From NCBI GenBank assembly GCA_035639875.1, contig DASQXE010000055.1:1-30516 (forward strand): a stretch of 30,516 bases of DNA. Direction: 5' to 3'. This DNA is from JAIBJP01 sp035639875. GTDB lineage: Bacteria; Actinomycetota; Thermoleophilia; Gaiellales; Gaiellaceae. Position numbers and translations under genes: made by a program. The first letter of the stretch is position 1. The number at the start of each line of letters is the position of its first letter. The notes beneath the pieces are model-generated. The model did not search any database. It saw nothing but the letters and a program-made list of their open reading frames with translations, and was not told where the DNA came from. Positions 28,299-30,516 of the stretch are shown in pieces.

Positions 28299-30516
28299 CT
28301 ACGCCGAGGCGGCGAAGAGGCTCTCTGCTTGTCGCATGTATGCCGTCGCGCCGACCGAGCGGTAGAACGCGAGCGCACGCTGCAGGTGCGCGTCAGCCTC
28401 TGCCCGGCGCCCGGCCTGGACGAGCGCCTCGGCGACGTGGAGCCTCGCCAAGGCCTCCTCCGGGACCGCACCCATGCGGGCCAAGATTTCAGCCGCCTCC
28501 TCGAACGCACCCGCCGTATAGGCGCGAGCAGCGTCCAGCCACGGCGTCTCCATCGTCGCGATGTCGAAGAGAGGGACGACCTCGTCCGCCCGCCCGAGCT
28601 CCGACAGAGCGGCTGAGAATGGGACAATCCAGTACGAGCCGAACCCGCTGCGGGCGGACCGCAGGCGCGAGAGGAGCTCGTCGAAGCACGGGACGGCCTC
28701 CGAGCGCCGACCGCTCGTCAGCAAGATGTGGCCGTGAAGGGCGAGGGCCGGGAAGAGAACCTGGGGATCCTGGGCGTCTCTGGCGAGGACAAGCGCGCGC
28801 TCGGAGTCGGCGATCGCTGCGGCGTCCTCCCCACTCCCGACGCGGATGAGCGCGCGGATGAGAACTGCCGCCGCATCCATGTAGTGGCGCTCACGGGCTT
28901 CCGCGTCGGCGATGAGCGCGTCTGCCCGCTTACGTGCCTCGTCCCAGCGGCCGGCGAGGTATTCGGCCCAAAGGCATTCGCCCCGCAGCCAGTGGATGGG
29001 CCCCGGCAACCCCGCTCGCTCGGCTTCTTCGAGACCTCGCTTGTGGACCTCGGCGGCCCGCCCCAGCTCGCCGAGGTCGCTGAGCATCGTTCCCAGGTTG
29101 ATGTAGCCGCGTAGTCTCTCCGGCGAGCCCGGCCCAGTGCTCTCGATCGAGCGCTCGATATCGGTAAGGCCGTCGCGATCGCCCAGTTTGACGCGCGCGA
29201 CACCCGACGTGTTCAACGCGTGGGCGCGCATGTCTGCGAACCCGAATTCTTCGGCCATTGCGAGCGCTTCGCGCCCGAGCTCGAGCGCCTGCGCATCGTG
29301 GTCGCCGAACATCGCGAAGCGGGCTAGCTGGGCGAGGACCTCGGCCTTTGCACGGGAAGGAGGCGCGTTCTCGACCAGAGAGGCGGCGTTCTCGAAATGG
29401 GGCAATGCGCGGCTTCGGTCGCCCCTGTACCAGTGGAAAATTCCCAGGCTGACCTCCGCCTCGGCGGCCTCTTCCGCCTTGCCACCCGCGAGCAAGCGGC
29501 TCCGCGCATCCTCGAGCACCCCGGTCGGGTCCGTCCTCCAATCCGCGAGGAAAAGCGACCTCCCGTAGCGGAGAAGCAACCGCGGCCGCTCGGGATCATC
29601 GTCGGCGGTCAGCTCGAGCGCTTGCCGATAGAACTCCGCGGCGGCGGTGAGAGCGTTGAGCACGTAGGCGCGGTCGCCGGCTTCGCGCGCGGCGACGCGA
29701 GCGCGATCGGCTATTCCGTCAATCGGCTGGCCCGCGGCGCGTGCGAACTCGAGTGCGCTCAGATAGTGGTGCGCGAGCATCTCGGCGCGGTCCTCGCGGT
29801 CCGCGCTCAGAGCCTCGATCCACTCGGCGGCGCGGCGGTGCTTGTCGGCGCGCGACGCTCGCGGCACCTGCCCGTAGGCGACATCGCGAACGAGGACGTG
29901 TCGGAAGGCGTACTCCGTCTCAGTCGCGACCGACGACGTGCGCTGGCGACGAACGAACTCCTTGCGCTCGAGGCCGTGGACGCGTTCCTCCACGGTCCAG
30001 CGGGGAAGGCCGTTCATCGCGGCGAGCGCACCGCTCCAGAAGACCTTCCCGACGACGGCCGCGTCCTGGATCAGCGACTTCTCCTCGGGCGTCAGCGCGT
30101 CGAGCCGCGCCGCGACGATGCCTTGCACCGTCTCTGGAAGCGGCACGTCTTCGGTCGAAGCCATGCCGCGCTCGGAGACCATGCGCGCGTACTCCTCAGC
30201 GTAGAGCGGGTTCCCGCCAGCGCGCGCAAGGAGCGGCGCCTGCGCGTCCGCAGGCATGACCGGCTGCTCGAGCAGGCTTGCTAGGAGGCGCCCAATCTCC
30301 TCCTCCGAGAGCGGCGAGAGCGAGATGGTCGCGACATTCGGCTTCCCTCCACCCCACCCCGCCCGGCGCTCGAGGAGCTCCGGGCGCGCCGTGCCTATGA
30401 CGAGGAGCGGCGATTCGGTTGCCCACTCGACGAGGTAGTCGACGAAGTCGAGCAGGTTGTCGTCCGCCCAGTGCAGGTCCTCGAAGACGAGAACGAGCGG
30501 GCGCCGCTCGGCGAGC
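28299..30516 (-). CDS. Large AAA/STAND ATPase regulator with helical repeats (partial)
   Basis: The gene runs off the right edge; the frame is open to 30515 and at least 738 residues are in the window. Reading from the edge: LVLVFEDLHWADDNLLDFVDYLVEW (Walker B with the DLHWAD motif of STAND/LuxR-like AAA ATPases), LLVIGTARPELLERR (sensor-1 like), then GGNPLYAEEYARMV, a typical sensor-2/GNP motif, a winged-helix-like segment PETVQGIVAARLDALTPEEKSLIQDAAVVG, and a long TPR-like helical repeat region (for example EFYRQALELTADDDPERPRLLLRYGRSLFLADW and RAEVHKRGLEEAERAG) to the end. Such proteins often carry an N-terminal adenylate/guanylate cyclase or C-terminal LuxR domain; no HTH is visible at this C-terminus, so a cyclase or kinase domain beyond the edge is possible. 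Confidence 0.9.
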   Translation of the reverse strand, partial: LAERRPLVLVFEDLHWADDNLLDFVDYLVEWATESPLLVIGTARPELLERRAGWGGGKPNVATISLSPLSEEEIGRLLASLLEQPVMPADAQAPLLARAGGNPLYAEEYARMVSERGMASTEDVPLPETVQGIVAARLDALTPEEKSLIQDAAVVGKVFWSGALAAMNGLPRWTVEERVHGLERKEFVRRQRTSSVATETEYAFRHVLVRDVAYGQVPRASRADKHRRAAEWIEALSADREDRAEMLAHHYLSALEFARAAGQPIDGIADRARVAAREAGDRAYVLNALTAAAEFYRQALELTADDDPERPRLLLRYGRSLFLADWRTDPTGVLEDARSRLLAGGKAEEAAEAEVSLGIFHWYRGDRSRALPHFENAASLVENAPPSRAKAEVLAQLARFAMFGDHDAQALELGREALAMAEEFGFADMRAHALNTSGVARVKLGDRDGLTDIERSIESTGPGSPERLRGYINLGTMLSDLGELGRAAEVHKRGLEEAERAGLPGPIHWLRGECLWAEYLAGRWDEARKRADALIADAEARERHYMDAAAVLIRALIRVGSGEDAAAIADSERALVLARDAQDPQVLFPALALHGHILLTSGRRSEAVPCFDELLSRLRSARSGFGSYWIVPFSAALSELGRADEVVPLFDIATMETPWLDAARAYTAGAFEEAAEILARMGAVPEEALARLHVAEALVQAGRRAEADAHLQRALAFYRSVGATAYMRQAESLFAASA

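Noticed and set aside
1..30516. CRISPR arrays, IS elements, integrases, tRNA/rRNA
   Set aside because: None recognised by eye; repeats found are protein-coding or hairpins.

Overview
The window is high-GC, gene-dense DNA with actinobacterial habits: scpA-scpB with lgt alongside, a single-chain DnaE with an intact PHP domain, a DUF1918 protein, many GTG starts, and several genes whose promoter sits right against the start codon (leaderless style). Many small proteins and secreted collagen-like, Ser/Gly-rich or beta-propeller proteins resemble what is seen in the class Thermoleophilia (Gaiellales/Solirubrobacterales). That placement is inference from gene content; no rRNA or tRNA is present to confirm it.

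Layout. 1-3.6 kb, mostly minus strand: an rluB-type pseudouridine synthase cut by the window edge, then a chromosome-segregation/lipoprotein block (lgt, scpA, scpB and a coupled 61-aa protein). Two plus-strand genes, a secreted allene-oxide-cyclase-like barrel and a GYD protein, sit between scpB and rluB. 3.7-8.5 kb: an autoregulated-looking ArsR-SRPBCC fusion, an ECF sigma factor with an overlapping membrane anti-sigma-like gene, BON and PRC-barrel proteins, and a secreted Ser/Gly-rich membrane protein. 8.6-14 kb: dnaE, a SnoaL-like gene lacking a clear start codon, a small unknown gene, a stand-alone infA, and a collagen-like/lamin-tail secreted protein.

14.1-20.5 kb is a plus-strand operon behind a perfect 20-bp palindrome: LacI-family repressor, APC permease, nucleotidyltransferase-fold protein, metallophosphoesterase, class-III PLP aminotransferase and a small membrane protein. 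The genes overlap or are separated by 4-9 bp. It reads as a substrate-induced uptake and amine catabolism unit of unknown substrate and is one of the two best candidates for an undescribed system.

20.6-30.5 kb: a cyclic-nucleotide-binding-domain protein, a NERD-like membrane protein, a repeat protein with six DP-x-x-x-IE-x-VR units between two membrane segments, a secreted Asp-box beta-propeller, an SRPBCC protein, a double-ACT protein, DUF1918, a sigma factor fused through a membrane segment to a Cys/His C-terminal module (the second strong candidate), a histidine phosphatase, and a large AAA/STAND ATPase with helical repeats running off the right edge.

No CRISPR array, insertion sequence, integrase, tRNA or rRNA was recognised. 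Several intergenic regions hold long perfect GC-rich hairpins without a T-tract, which I read as terminators.
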